From Vibrio bathopelagicus (GTDB lineage: Bacteria > Pseudomonadota > Gammaproteobacteria > Enterobacterales > Vibrionaceae): a stretch of 64,000 nt of DNA. Within the stretch, counting starts at the first letter, position 1. Each line of letters starts with the position of its first letter. The position numbers and the translations under genes are program-made. The notes under the pieces were generated by a model that saw only the letters and a list, made by a program, of their open reading frames with translations, searched no databases and was not told the origin of the DNA. This document shows positions 49,999 to 63,198 of this stretch, piece by piece. The stretch is taken from the NCBI RefSeq assembly GCF_014879975.1, contig NZ_CP062500.1, positions 372,001 through 436,000 of the forward strand, in the 5' to 3' direction.

Positions 49999-50814
49999 TT
50001 ATTTGTCAGCGTTGTGACTGTCGTGCAACCAGTTCGCCATATCGACAAACTGTTCGAGTGTCAGGTTCTCAGGGCGCATGCCAGGGTTTACTCCTAGCTC
50101 TTCAAGCTCCTCTTTACTGATTAAGCTCTTGTAACAGTTACGGACTGTTTTACGACGCTGGTTGAAGCCTTCACGACACACGCGATCTAACCACTTAAGA
50201 TCTTTTGCCGGATAAGGCAGTACTTCATAAGGCTGAAGGCGAACGACTGCTGAGTCTACTTTCGGTGGCGGAACAAATGCTGTTGGTGGCACTTCTAACA
50301 CAGGAGTGACTTTACAGTAATATTGAGCCATAACCGTTAGACGACCGTAAGCTTTAGTACCAGGGCCAGCTGCTAATCGGTTAACGACTTCTTTTTGAAG
50401 CATAAAGTGCATGTCTTGCACGTCTTTATGGAATTCAAAAAGGTGGAACATCAATGGTGTAGAGATGTTGTATGGCAAGTTACCGAAGATACGTAGCTTG
50501 TTGTTTGGCTTAACAAGTTGTTCGAAATCGAACTTCATTGCATCACCTTCATAGATCGTTAACTTTTCAGCAAGATCAGGGTGATTACGCAGACGTTCCG
50601 CAAGATCTCTATCCAGTTCAATTACTGTGAACTTATCGACAAGCTTGCCAACAGGTTCAGTAATCGCACCAAGACCTGGGCCAATTTCTATTAAGTTCTG
50701 GCCTGGAAGTGGGTTAATACTCGATACGATCCCATCAATAATGTATGGATCGTTAAGGAAGTTTTGACCAAAACGTTTACGCGCTTTGTGCCCTAAGTGG
50801 ACATCATTTCTCAT
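49999..50814 (-). CDS. rsmA: 16S rRNA dimethyladenosine transferase RsmA (KsgA)
   Basis: 271 residues. SAM motifs I ([11 protein letters not shown]), the KRFGQNFL N-terminal signature and the catalytic NLPYN are all present. Dimethylates A1518 and A1519 in helix 45 of 16S rRNA as a late 30S assembly step. Overlaps pdxA by 4 bp (ATGA), so translation is likely coupled. Confidence 0.97.
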   Translation of the reverse strand: MRNDVHLGHKARKRFGQNFLNDPYIIDGIVSSINPLPGQNLIEIGPGLGAITEPVGKLVDKFTVIELDRDLAERLRNHPDLAEKLTIYEGDAMKFDFEQLVKPNNKLRIFGNLPYNISTPLMFHLFEFHKDVQDMHFMLQKEVVNRLAAGPGTKAYGRLTVMAQYYCKVTPVLEVPPTAFVPPPKVDSAVVRLQPYEVLPYPAKDLKWLDRVCREGFNQRRKTVRNCYKSLISKEELEELGVNPGMRPENLTLEQFVDMANWLHDSHNADK

Positions 50815-51800
50815 TGCTTTTTCTCTACTAATTCAATGGCGTGCGTGAGCGCTGTTCTAAAGCTCCCTGTATCGGCTTGGCCTTTCCCTGCCAAGTCTAA
50901 GGCGGTACCGTGATCGACTGATGTGCGAATAAACGGTAAGCCAAGCGTGATGTTCACTGAGCGACCAAACCCTTTGTATTTCAATACCGGGAGTACTTGG
51001 TCGTGATACATACCTAAAACAGCATCTGCATCTTGCAAATATTTTTCATTAAAGATGGTGTCTGCTGGCAATGGGCCAACTAAATTAATACCATATTTCT
51101 GGCGAATTTTTTCTAGCGTAGGGGTGATGGTTTCTATTTCTTCACGACCCAAACAACCATCTTCACCCGCATGTGGATTCAATCCACACACGTAAATAGT
51201 TGGTTTCTCTATAGCAAACTTTTCGACCAAATCTTTATGCAGAATAGCAATGATTTGCTCTAATCTGTCTTCGGTCACTGCTTGAGATACATAAGCTAGC
51301 GGGATGTGCGTTGTTACGAGAGCAACACGCAGCCCTTCTGTTGCCAACATCATCACGACAAGTGGAGTATTGGACTTCTCTGCAAAGAACTCGGTATGGC
51401 CACTAAAAGCAACGCCAGCTCGGTTAATTACACCCTTGTGAACAGGGCCGGTGACAATAGCATCAAATTCATCATTCATACAGCCAATTGCTGCGGTTTC
51501 TAATGTATTTAATACGTAGTGGCCGTTCGCTTCATTAAGTTGACCCGCAATGGCGACTTCAGCCAGTGGAACATGTTTCACAACCAGTGTTCCAGAGCGT
51601 TGAGGTTGCTTGGGCGCTGTTGAATCGTAGTCCAACAGCTCAACCTCGATCCCTAACATTTCAGCTCGCTCTGTTAGTAGGGTTTTGTCCGCACAAACTA
51701 CTAGTTGATGTGGCCAGCTTTCTTGGGATAAGGCGAGAGTTAAATCGGGCCCAATTCCCGCCGGTTCACCTGCCGTAATGACAAGGCGCTTAGTTGTCAT
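50811..51800 (-). CDS. pdxA: 4-hydroxythreonine-4-phosphate dehydrogenase PdxA
   Basis: 329 residues when started at the ATG whose complement ends at 51800 ([20 protein letters not shown]), the E. coli length. Two earlier in-frame ATGs would add 3 or 11 residues; GAGGA sits nine bases before the chosen one. Metal-binding His residues are visible in [21 protein letters not shown] and [12 protein letters not shown]. Makes 3-amino-2-oxopropyl phosphate precursor for pyridoxal phosphate. Its start overlaps the end of surA. Confidence 0.95.
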   Translation of the reverse strand: MTTKRLVITAGEPAGIGPDLTLALSQESWPHQLVVCADKTLLTERAEMLGIEVELLDYDSTAPKQPQRSGTLVVKHVPLAEVAIAGQLNEANGHYVLNTLETAAIGCMNDEFDAIVTGPVHKGVINRAGVAFSGHTEFFAEKSNTPLVVMMLATEGLRVALVTTHIPLAYVSQAVTEDRLEQIIAILHKDLVEKFAIEKPTIYVCGLNPHAGEDGCLGREEIETITPTLEKIRQKYGINLVGPLPADTIFNEKYLQDADAVLGMYHDQVLPVLKYKGFGRSVNITLGLPFIRTSVDHGTALDLAGKGQADTGSFRTALTHAIELVEKKQ

Positions 51801-53085
51801 CTTGGTCATCCTCAACCATTTCAACAAAAGCACTCGCTCTTACTTCTTGTAGCCAAGCGCCAGCTTCTTCGTTGAATTTACGGTTAAATAAAATTTGGTA
51901 CGCTTTGTTTTTCAAAGCAGAATCTGTACGGTCTACTTCTCGGCGATCCAGTACTTCAACAATATGCCAGCCATGAACTGTCTTAAATGGTGCGCTGATT
52001 TTGCCTTCAGGTAGTGTTTCCACTTGATGCTTGAATTCAGGTACGTATAAATCAGGAGTTTGGTAACCTAGTTCACCATCTTGAACAGCTGATCCTGGGT
52101 CTTGGCTGTATTGCTGTGCAAGTTCACCAAAGCTCGCTTCACCCGCGTTTACGCGACGAGTGATCTCTTCAAGTTGCTCTTTCGCACCGTCATCACTCAA
52201 GATAACTGTTGGTTTAATCAAAATATGACGTGCATTAACCTCTGTCACGGCAACGGTTTCCAAACCTTTTACGTCTTCAATTTTTAGAATATGGAAGCCA
52301 ACACCGCTTCGGAATGGCCCGATGATGCTGCCTTTATTCTGCATTTTGATTTGGTCTGCGAAAATCGTAGGCATTTCTTCTTTACGCATCCAACCCCAGT
52401 CACCACCTTGCAGTGCTTTAGGGCCTTTAGAGTAAGTATAAGCCATGGTGCTGAAGTCTTTGCCGTTGTTTAGCTCGTCCACTAAATCTGTCGCTTGTGC
52501 TTCTAATTCTTCTTTGGTTTGGTCATCATTAAATCGAAGTTGAATGTGGCCAATTTTGTATTGAACAGTAGCATTGGTTTCTTGCGCTAAGATGTCCGCT
52601 AGGTTGTCAACTTCTGCAGGAAGGATATTAATACGACGGCGAACCAAGGCATTGCGAGCTTCACTTGCTGCAATCTCTTTTCTTACTTGTTCACGAAATG
52701 CATTGTAGCTAAGGCCTTCTTCAGCAACGGATGCTGTAAGTTGAGCTACTGTCTGGTTGTTGTCTTTCGCAATGTCTTTGATTGCTTGATCAAGTCGAGC
52801 ATCATCAATACGAACACCGATACGTTCCGCTTCTTGAGTTTGAATCGTATCAATGATCAGCTTTTCTAGAACTTGCTCATTCAATACATCTTGTGATGGT
52901 AATGTCTGACCACTTTTTTTTGCGTTTGCACGCAGTGTCTTCATTGAAGCGTCGATGTCACTTTGTAAGATAACGCCTTCGTTAACGATCACTTTTACGC
53001 TATCGAGCTCAACCGGTGCTGCGTAGCTCGTTGATACAGTGCAAGCTGCTGCGATAGCAATTAATGTGTGTTTCCACAATGTCAT
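51790..53085 (-). CDS. surA: Periplasmic chaperone and prolyl isomerase SurA
   Basis: 431 residues. Signal peptide ([20 protein letters not shown], cleaved after YAA). N-terminal chaperone domain (about 25-165), two parvulin-type PPIase domains (about 170-275 and 285-385), and a short C-terminal segment. Carries outer-membrane proteins such as LptD across the periplasm. Sits 43 bp after lptD, as in most gammaproteobacteria. Confidence 0.96.
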   Translation of the reverse strand: MTLWKHTLIAIAAACTVSTSYAAPVELDSVKVIVNEGVILQSDIDASMKTLRANAKKSGQTLPSQDVLNEQVLEKLIIDTIQTQEAERIGVRIDDARLDQAIKDIAKDNNQTVAQLTASVAEEGLSYNAFREQVRKEIAASEARNALVRRRINILPAEVDNLADILAQETNATVQYKIGHIQLRFNDDQTKEELEAQATDLVDELNNGKDFSTMAYTYSKGPKALQGGDWGWMRKEEMPTIFADQIKMQNKGSIIGPFRSGVGFHILKIEDVKGLETVAVTEVNARHILIKPTVILSDDGAKEQLEEITRRVNAGEASFGELAQQYSQDPGSAVQDGELGYQTPDLYVPEFKHQVETLPEGKISAPFKTVHGWHIVEVLDRREVDRTDSALKNKAYQILFNRKFNEEAGAWLQEVRASAFVEMVEDDQDDN

Positions 53086-53128
53086 GTGTAATCCTTTATA
53101 TTTATTGATTGTTTATCAATAAATAAAA

Positions 53129-55474
53129 TTAGTTGTTTAAGAAGAATGGTCGACCATAGCTCAATGAGTTGTCTGAACTACTATCCCCAACAGCACCTGA
53201 ATCAGAACCTAGGTTAGTACCAAAGCCAATAATACCGAAATTCACACTAAGGTTATTTTCGTAGACCGGAGTTGCGTTCGATGTGTTGATGTAGTCACCT
53301 TCCCAACTACGCAATTGGTTGCTGTAGGTGAAGCCGATATACCAACAATCCGATTTATAATTGAGTCGTGCTAACCACTCTAGTTCTTCTTCTGTTGTTA
53401 AATCATAGAAGTATTGAGCACTTGCATTCCATTTTGGTGAAATTTGGTAAGCGCCGAGTAAGCCTGCTTGAGATATACCATCTTTGGTAATTGAGCCAAC
53501 ATTAAAATCGACGGTATCTTCAATATACTCTTTGGTTACATATCGATAGTTGGTTTGTATATAACCGCCAGCAAAGCGGTACTCGAGAGTACTGTTTGCA
53601 AGTTGCATCGCTGATGTATCAATATCGTATTGTACACCGCCGTGATAAAACAGGTAATCGTCGTAGTTAAAGTCGACCTCAACAGCCCAAGAAGAGTAGT
53701 TGGAATTTTTATCTGCATCATCGCTGTTTAAATTCTGTTTGGTGTCTTTATCAATATAGAAAATTTGACCAAAGGATATATTAAGTCGTTCTTTATATTC
53801 ATCATCAAAGAAACGAGACGATGCACCATAGCTGACTTGATTTGCTGCAGCAATTCGATCTACGCCACTGTATTTACGGCTTCTGAATAAGCCATAGTAA
53901 TCAGTCTGTAGTAGTGTTGTATCGTAAAGACCAATTTCGCTTTGATCCTCTTCGGGTACGTAAAGGTACTGCACCTGAGGCTCTAACGTCTGTGTATAGT
54001 TACCTACAATAGTGGTATCTCGCTCCAAAACGATGCCAGCATGGCTTCTAAATTCAGGAATAACACGACTGGTGGATTCTTCTAGCCCTTCATAGTCAGA
54101 GCCACTACCTGTATCAACGCCATCAAGATCTTGCTGATAATAAGTACCAAGTAATCGAGCTTCTGTTGTCCAAGTACCCCAGGTGTTTCCAACCGGAATT
54201 GTAATGCCAGGTTCAACGTGTACACGCGTCGCAGATGGTTTACCAGAAGCATCGGTATCGAACATCGATATATGACTGATGAGGTCGAAATCTAGGTAAT
54301 CCATGACCTCAGGAGCATAGTAGTTATACTCTAGCTGTGGCATTAAGCGGTAAGGCAGGTTGTTGCTTGTGGTAAGAACCTGAAAGTCTCGTACCAATAC
54401 TGAGGCATCCCAGTTTTGTGAACGGTATGTCGCTTGTCCTTCCTGAAGCAGTTGGCCATCTTCACGGTTACCAATACCAGAACTCAAGTCGGTAAAGTAA
54501 TCAATATCACTGACTTTTGAGTAGTCGACTTCAAATAACCAAGATTGCTGAAAGATACCTGAATGTTGGAGTTGAAATCCCCATCGGTCGCCTTTTTCTG
54601 AGTATTTTTGGTCGTCAGGTAAGTATTCAGAGTCAATACTACCTGAGCCGAAATCACTCAGATAACGGAATTTACTGTTGAGCTGGGTGCCACGCTCTTG
54701 CATGTACTTGAAGGTGGTTTCCAAGTCGTAGTTTGGCGCTAAGTTCCAATAAATGGGGATTTCAGCTTCAAAGCCATCACTAGAGCCGTAAGAAACAGTT
54801 GGATACAAGAAGCCGGTTTTACGTGTGTCACCAACTGGTACGGTTAAGTACGGTAAGTAAAATACTGGGACACTTTGAATTTCAAAACGTGGATTATAAA
54901 AGGTGGCTTGCTCTTCGTCTTGGTCGACGCTGATGCTCGATGCTCTTAGTCGCCAAGCGTTATCACCAATAGGACAAGAGGTAATCGAGCCATCTTCTAT
55001 CTCGTAAACCGCTTTGCCTGTTTTCGCAATATATACCGCATTACCTCGGCCTGGTTCGCAAAGAAATTCGTAGTCGGTATTTTCTAGCGTCATTTCATCA
55101 GTAGTGAGGTTATTGGTCGCCTTGTCTGAGATAGACTTAATTTGACCGTCACTAAAGTTTACGTTGCCTTCAGCTACAACGATGTTTTCTTGTTGGTGAA
55201 GCGTTACATTATCAGCAAGGATGGTTTTATTTCCTTGCGTAACTCTTACATCACCTGAATATATTGCCTTGTCACCATTGATAGCCTCTAAGCGATCTGA
55301 TTCCACATGAGCGGGCAGTTGTGTCTCGTTTTCGGCAGCGGGTTCGATCAAGCATTGATCTATAGAGGGCATTTCCTGCACACTACTATCGGTGATTGTT
55401 TCAGCTTGAGTTGTCGACACGTATAATGCCGTACTTATAGACGCGGCTAACAAGGTGCGGGAAAAAGATTGCAT
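53129..55474 (-). CDS. lptD: LPS assembly outer-membrane protein LptD
   Basis: 781 residues. Signal peptide (cleavage near residue 24, STTQA), a periplasmic beta-jellyroll OstA domain (about 50-180), then a large beta-barrel to the C-terminus ending in aromatic/Asn residues. Cys residues lie at 41, 139, 167 and once in the C-terminal [10 protein letters not shown]. coli LptD has a Cys pair there. Needs SurA and LptE to fold and inserts lipopolysaccharide into the outer leaflet. First gene of its operon, divergent from djlA. Confidence 0.95.
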   Translation of the reverse strand: MQSFSRTLLAASISTALYVSTTQAETITDSSVQEMPSIDQCLIEPAAENETQLPAHVESDRLEAINGDKAIYSGDVRVTQGNKTILADNVTLHQQENIVVAEGNVNFSDGQIKSISDKATNNLTTDEMTLENTDYEFLCEPGRGNAVYIAKTGKAVYEIEDGSITSCPIGDNAWRLRASSISVDQDEEQATFYNPRFEIQSVPVFYLPYLTVPVGDTRKTGFLYPTVSYGSSDGFEAEIPIYWNLAPNYDLETTFKYMQERGTQLNSKFRYLSDFGSGSIDSEYLPDDQKYSEKGDRWGFQLQHSGIFQQSWLFEVDYSKVSDIDYFTDLSSGIGNREDGQLLQEGQATYRSQNWDASVLVRDFQVLTTSNNLPYRLMPQLEYNYYAPEVMDYLDFDLISHISMFDTDASGKPSATRVHVEPGITIPVGNTWGTWTTEARLLGTYYQQDLDGVDTGSGSDYEGLEESTSRVIPEFRSHAGIVLERDTTIVGNYTQTLEPQVQYLYVPEEDQSEIGLYDTTLLQTDYYGLFRSRKYSGVDRIAAANQVSYGASSRFFDDEYKERLNISFGQIFYIDKDTKQNLNSDDADKNSNYSSWAVEVDFNYDDYLFYHGGVQYDIDTSAMQLANSTLEYRFAGGYIQTNYRYVTKEYIEDTVDFNVGSITKDGISQAGLLGAYQISPKWNASAQYFYDLTTEEELEWLARLNYKSDCWYIGFTYSNQLRSWEGDYINTSNATPVYENNLSVNFGIIGFGTNLGSDSGAVGDSSSDNSLSYGRPFFLNN

Positions 55475-55623
55475 GAAGTTGAACTATCCTGTGTCACTAG
55501 ATGAAGGGTTGATCTAGTATCAATCCAATTAATAAAGCATTTTCCTTATGATAAAGGAAATATTAGCATTCAGCATCATCAGACAGCGTTACTCAGATAA
55601 AATTCATAGATAGAGAACACATA

Positions 55624-56478
55624 ATGCAAATATTTGGCAAAATTTTGGGCGCTTTTTTTGGCTTTTTATTTGGAGGTCCGCTTGGTTTAGTTTTTGGCCT
55701 ATTTTTGGGGCATCAATTTGATAAGGCTCGACGTTTAAACCAATCGGGATTCAATAGTTCTGGTTTTGGTCGTGGACCAAGCCAAGCAGAAAGGCAAAAC
55801 GAGTTCTTTAAAGCGGCTTTTGCGGTTATGGGACATGTTGCCAAGGCGAAGGGGCAAGTAACACCTGAAGAGATTCAGCTCGCTTCTACAATGATGGAGC
55901 GTATGAACCTGCATGGCGAGCAACGTAAAGCAGCGCAAGATGCGTTTCGTGATGGCAAAGAAAGCGACTTCCCGTTAAGTGATGTGCTTGAGCGTGTGAA
56001 GATCTCGTCGGGCGGCCGTTTTGATCTTTTGCAGTTCTTTTTGGAACTACAGGTATCAGCTGCATTTGCTGATGGAAGCCTTCATCCAAGTGAGCGTCAG
56101 GTTCTTCATAAGATTGCTCAAGGACTTGGATTCTCTTCAGAGCAACTAGAGCGTCGTTTACAAATGCAAGAAGCGGCATTCCGATTTCAGCAGCAAGGTG
56201 GCAACTTTGGTGGCCATCAAGGTCACGGACAGTCATCAGGTTGGCAGCAAGCTTCACAACAGAACCAATTAGCGGATGCCTTTAAGGTATTGGATGTGAG
56301 CGAAAGTGCTGACGGCAAAGAAGTAAAGAAAGCTTACCGTAAACTGATGAACGAACATCACCCTGATAAATTGATGGCGAAAGGCTTACCGCCAGAGATG
56401 ATGAACGTCGCGAAAGAGAAATCACAAGAAATTCAAAATGCTTATGATCTAATTAAGAAGGTCAAAGGCTTTAAGTAA
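55624..56478 (+). CDS. djlA: Membrane-anchored DnaJ-like co-chaperone DjlA
   Basis: 284 residues. One N-terminal membrane helix with Gly/Phe-rich dimerisation pattern (about 5-27), a TerB-like central domain (about 60-180), a Gln/Gly-rich linker (about 185-215), and a C-terminal J-domain with the HPD motif in NEHHPDKLM. Stimulates DnaK at the inner membrane; overexpression in E. coli activates the Rcs system. The divergent lptD-djlA pair is common in enterobacteria and vibrios. Confidence 0.95.
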   Translation: MQIFGKILGAFFGFLFGGPLGLVFGLFLGHQFDKARRLNQSGFNSSGFGRGPSQAERQNEFFKAAFAVMGHVAKAKGQVTPEEIQLASTMMERMNLHGEQRKAAQDAFRDGKESDFPLSDVLERVKISSGGRFDLLQFFLELQVSAAFADGSLHPSERQVLHKIAQGLGFSSEQLERRLQMQEAAFRFQQQGGNFGGHQGHGQSSGWQQASQQNQLADAFKVLDVSESADGKEVKKAYRKLMNEHHPDKLMAKGLPPEMMNVAKEKSQEIQNAYDLIKKVKGFK

Positions 56479-56539
56479 TAGAGCTATCGTGAATTGTATT
56501 TAATGTGAAAAGCGTTTAGTTAAATTTAAAGGGAATTAT

Positions 56540-57085
56540 ATGACGTTAACTTACCATGATGTTTTAGAGTTTTGGTTCGATGAGCTGACGCCTAAAGACT
56601 GGTTTACTGGCGGTGAAGAGGTCGATGTTTTAATTAAGACTCGATTCTCTGAATTGCATAAAGTTGCTGTACAAGGTGAACTTTTTGAATGGCGTCAAAC
56701 AGCGGAAGGGCGTTTGGCAGAGATTATCGTTCTGGACCAGTTTTCTAGAAATATTGGCAGAAACAGTCCGGCGGCATTTTCAGCAGACCCGATGGTACTA
56801 GCTTTAGCTCAGGAATCGGTTGCTGGTGGTTTTGACCATCAGTTGAATCAACAACAAAAAAGCTTTTTGTATATGCCTTATATGCACAGCGAATCTCTGT
56901 TGATTCATGAACAAGCTGTTTTGCTCTTTTCTCAGACGGGTCTAGAAAATAATCTGGATTTTGAGTTCAAGCATAAAGTGATTATTGAGCGTTTTGGTCG
57001 TTATCCTCACCGTAATGAAGTGTTGGGGCGAACTTCGACTCCTGAAGAGGTTGAATTCTTGCAGCAACCGGGCTCAAGCTTTTAA
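56540..57085 (+). CDS. DUF924 family protein
   Basis: 181 residues. The start (YHDVLEFWFDELTPKDWF) and the motifs IIVLDQFSRNIGR, FLYMPYMHSES and HKVIIERFGRYPHRNEVLGR are those of DUF924, a helical TPR-like family of unknown function. No signal or membrane segment. The gene lies 61 bp after djlA but a link is not shown. Confidence 0.93.
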   Translation: MTLTYHDVLEFWFDELTPKDWFTGGEEVDVLIKTRFSELHKVAVQGELFEWRQTAEGRLAEIIVLDQFSRNIGRNSPAAFSADPMVLALAQESVAGGFDHQLNQQQKSFLYMPYMHSESLLIHEQAVLLFSQTGLENNLDFEFKHKVIIERFGRYPHRNEVLGRTSTPEEVEFLQQPGSSF

Positions 57086-57110
57086 TTGTAGAAATACAGT
57101 CAAAGAATTG

Positions 57111-57156
57111 AGAAGAGGCTAGTGGTTAATAGAAACCTCTAGCTTCTTTTTTGTTT
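57111..57156 (+). terminator. Terminator after the DUF924 gene
   Basis: An imperfect hairpin (GAAGAGGCTAG..GGTT with AACC..CTAGCTTC) followed by six T and another T-run. Confidence 0.78.
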
Positions 57157-57185
57157 TGCTTCATTCATGATCTTTAACGTTAAAA

Positions 57186-57971
57186 CTAGTTTGCTTGGTT
57201 CAGCGACCAATCATAGTCATAACTGATGTTTTTAGTGTTCGTTACTGGTTTTGTTCGATATTGTTCTAAGTGTTGAATGAGTTGTTTCTCCGTACCAAAA
57301 TCCACAGCAAACCATTCGTAAATCGATGATAACTGAAGCTTATTATTATTTTGAATCAGTACACCTTTGTCACTATTTACAAATTCAGTTGCGGCTTGCT
57401 CTAACAGCATCTCGGTGTTGTCAGCGGTAAAGGCTTGAGATTGCAGGTTAGGGCAACCTAGGCTGGCACAGTTAACAGCATAGTGCGTACGTGGGTCTTG
57501 CCATATTGGTCTTAGGATTCGATGCTCAATATCATTCAGTGTCAGTGCCTTACCATTAACCACGACTACTTCATCCCCCCATGGCCCGAAACTAAATAAG
57601 CCGCCGAGCTTGGTGATGGATTTTATTGGGTAAGCATCAAGAATCAAATCGACAGTCACGGCGTTATATAGATTAACCCAATAGGCATACTGTTCCGCTT
57701 TTGAATAGTCGAGTGGATTCAACTGCTCTAATCTCTTGATGTACTGCTTGAGCTTTGTCTTATCTGCACTGCTCACCGCTTGATAGCGAACTAGGGTGTT
57801 TTGCTCTTGTTTAACTAAGTAGCTATCGATAAATTGCTGCCAGTCTTGATGAGATACCTGTTCTTGGCTGGCTTCATTGCTTTGGTTCCAGTATGGCCAA
57901 AGTTCGGATTTAGGCGCAGACCAAGCTAAGGTTGAGAAAAGTAGACTAATGATAAAGAGTAGTTGTTTCAT
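57186..57971 (-). CDS. DUF547 family exported protein
   Basis: 261 residues from the ATG ending at 57971, which has AGGAG eight bases upstream and starts the signal peptide (MKQLLFIISLLFSTLAWSA) at once; a start 14 codons earlier has none of this. DUF547 motifs: AYWVNLYNAVTVDLIL, LNDIEHRILRP and HYAVNCASLGCPNL. Similar proteins occur in plants and bacteria with no firm function; the conserved Cys-Asn-His features suggest a transglutaminase-like or catalytic fold. Convergent with the DUF924 gene. Confidence 0.9.
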   Translation of the reverse strand: MKQLLFIISLLFSTLAWSAPKSELWPYWNQSNEASQEQVSHQDWQQFIDSYLVKQEQNTLVRYQAVSSADKTKLKQYIKRLEQLNPLDYSKAEQYAYWVNLYNAVTVDLILDAYPIKSITKLGGLFSFGPWGDEVVVVNGKALTLNDIEHRILRPIWQDPRTHYAVNCASLGCPNLQSQAFTADNTEMLLEQAATEFVNSDKGVLIQNNNKLQLSSIYEWFAVDFGTEKQLIQHLEQYRTKPVTNTKNISYDYDWSLNQAN

Positions 57972-58095
57972 AGCATTCTCCTGATGACTGACTACTAAGA
58001 CCCTACGGCTCACTATTTTCTTTCATAGTCCTTTAGTTAAATAAACCATTCAAGTTAAACAAAAAAAGTTTGGTCTAATCAAAACTGACTCAAAT

Positions 58096-58124
58096 AAAAA
58101 AGGTTGGCACTGAGCCAACCTTTT
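58096..58124 (-). terminator. Terminator after leuD
   Basis: On the minus strand AAAAGGTTGGC / GCCAACCTTTTTT with a 5-base loop. It closes the leu operon. Confidence 0.92.
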
Positions 58125-58179
58125 AGATGTTTTTGAAATCGCTTGCTCTATGTAAAGACTGTGCTATTTCAAGAGCGTT

Positions 58180-58782
58180 TTATTTCAGGAAGCTAGGAAT
58201 CTTAGCTTCAAACTCTGAAATCTTATCTGCGTGTTGAAGTGTTAGGCCGATGTTATCTAGGCCATTTAGCAAACAGTGACGACGGAACTCATCAATTTCA
58301 AACGAGTATTCTTTTCCATTCGCACTGACTTTCATTGCTTCTAAATCAACGTGGATCTCAGCACCTTCATTCGCTTCTACGAACTGGAAGATTTCATCAA
58401 CTTCCTGCTCTGTAAGACGAACCGGCACCATCTGGTTATTGATCGAGTTACCGTAGAATATATCGGCAAAGCTTGGAGCGATCATCACTTGAATACCGTA
58501 ATCAGCAAGCGCCCAAGGTGCGTGTTCACGAGATGAACCACAACCAAAGTTTTCACGAGCCAGTAGGATTGAAGCGCCTTTATAGCGTGGTGCGTTCATT
58601 ACAAACTCGGGATTTGGTTGTTGGCCTGCGTCATCTAGGAAGCGCCAATCGTGGAACAAGTGCTTACCAAAACCAATACGGTTTACTTTCTGTAGAAATT
58701 GCTTTGGAATGATCGCATCAGTATCGATGTTGGCCGTATCTAGAGGAACGACTAATCCGGTGTGTTGTTGAAAACCTGACAT
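58180..58782 (-). CDS. leuD: 3-isopropylmalate dehydratase small subunit
   Basis: 200 residues ([31 protein letters not shown]), aconitase swivel domain with [14 protein letters not shown]. With LeuC it isomerises 2- to 3-isopropylmalate in leucine synthesis. Last gene of leuABCD, 14 bp after leuC. Confidence 0.98.
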   Translation of the reverse strand: MSGFQQHTGLVVPLDTANIDTDAIIPKQFLQKVNRIGFGKHLFHDWRFLDDAGQQPNPEFVMNAPRYKGASILLARENFGCGSSREHAPWALADYGIQVMIAPSFADIFYGNSINNQMVPVRLTEQEVDEIFQFVEANEGAEIHVDLEAMKVSANGKEYSFEIDEFRRHCLLNGLDNIGLTLQHADKISEFEAKIPSFLK

Positions 58783-58796
58783 GTTAAATCCTCTAA

Positions 58797-60209
58797 TTAA
58801 AGTTCACGAATATCGACAAAGTGACCAGCGATAGCCGCTGCGGCTGCCATTGCAGGGCTAACTAGGTGCGTACGACCATCACGGCCTTGGCGACCTTCAA
58901 AGTTACGGTTTGATGTAGAAGCACAGCGTTCTTGTGGACCTAGACGGTCGTTGTTCATTGCAAGACACATAGAGCAACCCGGTAGGCGCCATTCAAAGCC
59001 TGCTTCGATGAAGATCTTATCTAGACCTTCAGCTTCAGCTTGTGCTTTTACTTGCTCAGAACCAGGAACGATCAATGCTTGAACATGTTTCGCTACTTGG
59101 CGGCCTTTCGCTACTGCTGCAGCTGCACGCATGTCTTCGATACGCGAGTTAGTACAAGAACCCACGAAGACTTTATCGACGTTGTAATCCGATAGAGATT
59201 TACCCGCCTCTAGTCCCATGTAAGCCAAAGCTTTTTCTGCAGATGCCTTTTCAACAGGGTCTGCAAAGCTTTCTGGTGCAGGAATTGGTGTGTCTACCGA
59301 GATAACCTGACCGGGATTGGTTCCCCAAGTAACCTGTGGTTTGATATCTGCAGCTTCTAGCGTCACAACAGCATCGAACTCTGCATCAGCATCGGTTTTC
59401 AATGTGTTCCAGTATTCAATAGCTGCTTCTAAATCTTCGCCCTCAGGAGAAAACTTACGACCTTTGATGTATTCGTAAGTCGTTGCATCAGGAGCGATTA
59501 AGCCCGCTTTCGCACCCAGTTCGATTGCCATGTTACATACCGTCATGCGACCTTCCATTGTAAGGTCAGTAATTGCCTCACCACAGAATTCAACCACATA
59601 GCCTGTACCGCCAGCAGCTGTTGTTTTGCCGATGATCGCGAGTACGATATCTTTTGCGGTAATGCCTTCAGCGACTTTGCCTTTTACTTCGATCTTCATG
59701 GTTTTAGCGCGAGCTTGTTTTAGCGTTTGAGTTGCTAAAACGTGCTCAACTTCAGAAGTACCGATACCGAATGCTAAAGAACCAAATGCACCGTGTGTTG
59801 CCGTGTGTGAGTCACCACATACGATGGTCATGCCCGGCAGAGTAATACCTAACTCAGGGCCCATTACATGCACAATACCTTGGTATTTGTGGTTTAGGTC
59901 GTAAAGCGTGACACCAAACTCTTCACAGTTTTTCGATAGCGTTTCCATTTGGATACGAGCCATCTCGCCAGAAGCGTTGATGTCTTTCGTTTGTGTCGAT
60001 ACGTTGTGATCCATGGTTGCAAAAGTTTTGCCTACTTGGCGAACTTTACGGCCTTTTTCACGCAGGCCATCAAAGGCTTGTGGCGACGTTACTTCATGAA
60101 CTAAGTGGCGATCGATATAAAGAATTGGCGTTTCGCCCTTCGCTGCAACCGCAACGTGAGCGTCATAAACTTTTTCGTATAAGGTTTTTGCTTGCTGGTT
60201 TGTCGACAT
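58797..60209 (-). CDS. leuC: 3-isopropylmalate dehydratase large subunit
   Basis: 470 residues, aconitase family. Three Cys ligands for the 4Fe-4S cluster are visible in [11 protein letters not shown] and in CSMCLAMN. Functions with LeuD. The leuB-leuC gap is 117 bp, larger than elsewhere in the operon. Confidence 0.98.
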   Translation of the reverse strand: MSTNQQAKTLYEKVYDAHVAVAAKGETPILYIDRHLVHEVTSPQAFDGLREKGRKVRQVGKTFATMDHNVSTQTKDINASGEMARIQMETLSKNCEEFGVTLYDLNHKYQGIVHVMGPELGITLPGMTIVCGDSHTATHGAFGSLAFGIGTSEVEHVLATQTLKQARAKTMKIEVKGKVAEGITAKDIVLAIIGKTTAAGGTGYVVEFCGEAITDLTMEGRMTVCNMAIELGAKAGLIAPDATTYEYIKGRKFSPEGEDLEAAIEYWNTLKTDADAEFDAVVTLEAADIKPQVTWGTNPGQVISVDTPIPAPESFADPVEKASAEKALAYMGLEAGKSLSDYNVDKVFVGSCTNSRIEDMRAAAAVAKGRQVAKHVQALIVPGSEQVKAQAEAEGLDKIFIEAGFEWRLPGCSMCLAMNNDRLGPQERCASTSNRNFEGRQGRDGRTHLVSPAMAAAAAIAGHFVDIREL

Positions 60210-60326
60210 AGCTTTTCTTCCTTGGGAGCATCAGTCCCAGTGTTTGTTTCTAGCCAAGTCATGCAATTTAAGCTGACTTGGCTTGATATTATTCTTATGT
60301 ACTTGCTTCTAATCTAAGCATCTAGC

Positions 60327-61427
<1,101 letters not shown>

Positions 61428-61514
61428 TTAATTCTTGTTACTGAGCTGTTTGGCTCGTTTTAAATTTTGTCCCTAAAGCCAACAACATCGGCTCTAGGGC
61501 TCTGTTATTGGGTA

Positions 61515-63062
61515 TTAAACTGTCGCGAATTTTTGCTGTTTCATTTCAGCAATAGTGTCTGCGCGTTGAATGCTATTAATAACGTGTAGCAACGCTTGAC
61601 CAGAAGCTTCAACGATATCCGTTGAAACGCCCGTACCGTGGTATTTACGGCCTTTATAGTTAGCAATGATGTCCGCTTGACCTAAGCCATCCTCGCCTTC
61701 ACCTTTTGCAGTAAGGTCGAATTTATCCAACGCGATTTCGTAGCCTGTTAAGCGGTAGATACATTGGTATAAAGCATCAACAGGGCCATTGCCGACAGCG
61801 GCTTCGCATTTCTCTTCGTCACCACATTGCAGTTTGATGCTGGTGGTAGACATAACACTACCAGATTGTACGCTTAGGTAGTTAAGTTTATAGAAGTCAT
61901 CTTCATCACGTAGATTCGCGAAGTGCATCAATGCTTCTAGGTCGTAATCGAACACTTGTCCTTTACGGTCAGCAAGCTTCAAGAAGTCTTCGTACAATGA
62001 ATCTAGATTGTACTCATTGTCTTTATAACCCATAGCGTCCATGTGGCTCTTAACAGCTGCTCGGCCACTACGGCTTGTTAGGTTCAAGGCTTTGTTTTTC
62101 AAGCCAATAGACTCAGGCGTCATGATCTCATAAGTGTTCTTATTCTTAAGCATGCCATCTTGGTGAATGCCTGAAGAGTGGCTGAATGCGTTGGCACCGA
62201 CGATTGCTTTGTTGTCTTGAATTGGCATGTGGCAAAGCTGGCTAACTAACTTACTGGTACGGTGAATCTCTTTATGATCCAAGCCTGTATGAACACCCAA
62301 AAGCTCTTGGCGAGTTTTGATGATCATTGCAATTTCTTCTAAAGAACAGTTACCCGCACGTTCGCCAATACCATTGATTGTGCCTTCAATTTGACGAGCG
62401 CCCGCTTGCACAGCAGCAATTGAGTTCGCAACTGACATACCTAAGTCATCGTGACAGTGAACAGAGATGATTGCTTGATCGATGTTTGGTACGCGATCGA
62501 ATAGCGTTTTAATAATGCCACCAAACTCGTTAGGCACTGTGTAGCCCACGGTGTCTGGAATGTTGATGGTTTTAGCGCCTGCGTTAATCGCGGCTTCAAC
62601 CATACGACATAGGTTGTCGATAGGGGTACGACCGGCATCTTCACAAGAGAACTCAACATCATCGGTGTAGTTACGAGCGTGTTTGACGGCTTTTACTGCC
62701 ATTTCTACTACATCGTCGTAGCTGCGGCGTAATTTGTCTTGTACGTGAACCGTCGATGTTGAGATGAAGGTATGAATACGGAACTGGTCAGCAACTTTAA
62801 GCGCTTCTGCTGCGGCGTCGATATCTTTCGCTACAGCACGAGAAAGTGCACAAATACGGCTGTCTTTGATGTGTTTAGCGATGGTTTGTACTGACTCAAA
62901 ATCACCTGGAGAAGAGATAGGGAAGCCAGCTTCGATAACATCTACACCCAGTCTCTCAAGAGCATAAGCGATCTGTAACTTCTCTTTTACCGTAAGGCTT
63001 GCTGCCAATGCTTGCTCGCCGTCACGTAAGGTAGTATCAAAAATTATTACTTGATCGTTCAT
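61515..63062 (-). CDS. leuA: 2-isopropylmalate synthase
   Basis: 515 residues. N-terminal TIM barrel with [14 protein letters not shown] and the metal-binding [13 protein letters not shown], and a C-terminal regulatory domain (about 395-515) that binds leucine for feedback inhibition. It makes 2-isopropylmalate from 2-oxoisovalerate and acetyl-CoA. First structural gene, downstream of the leu leader and attenuator. Confidence 0.98.
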   Translation of the reverse strand: MNDQVIIFDTTLRDGEQALAASLTVKEKLQIAYALERLGVDVIEAGFPISSPGDFESVQTIAKHIKDSRICALSRAVAKDIDAAAEALKVADQFRIHTFISTSTVHVQDKLRRSYDDVVEMAVKAVKHARNYTDDVEFSCEDAGRTPIDNLCRMVEAAINAGAKTINIPDTVGYTVPNEFGGIIKTLFDRVPNIDQAIISVHCHDDLGMSVANSIAAVQAGARQIEGTINGIGERAGNCSLEEIAMIIKTRQELLGVHTGLDHKEIHRTSKLVSQLCHMPIQDNKAIVGANAFSHSSGIHQDGMLKNKNTYEIMTPESIGLKNKALNLTSRSGRAAVKSHMDAMGYKDNEYNLDSLYEDFLKLADRKGQVFDYDLEALMHFANLRDEDDFYKLNYLSVQSGSVMSTTSIKLQCGDEEKCEAAVGNGPVDALYQCIYRLTGYEIALDKFDLTAKGEGEDGLGQADIIANYKGRKYHGTGVSTDIVEASGQALLHVINSIQRADTIAEMKQQKFATV

Positions 63063-63144
63063 GGGTGCTTCCTTATATCGATAATGAATCGATTGCTATC
63101 CAAATTATTATTAAGAATGATGTTCTTTTAAAAGTGCCAGTTAC

Positions 63145-63170
63145 AAAAAAACCCGCTCAGCGCGGGTTTT
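63145..63170 (-). terminator. leu operon attenuator terminator
   Basis: On the minus strand AACCCGC, 5-base loop, GCGGGTT and a run of seven T, between leuL and leuA. Its left arm (63160-63167 read on the minus strand) can instead pair with GCGCGGGT at the end of leuL (63201-63208), the antiterminator. Confidence 0.92.
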
Positions 63171-63198
63171 AATATTTGTGTAGTTCTTGACCCACAAC

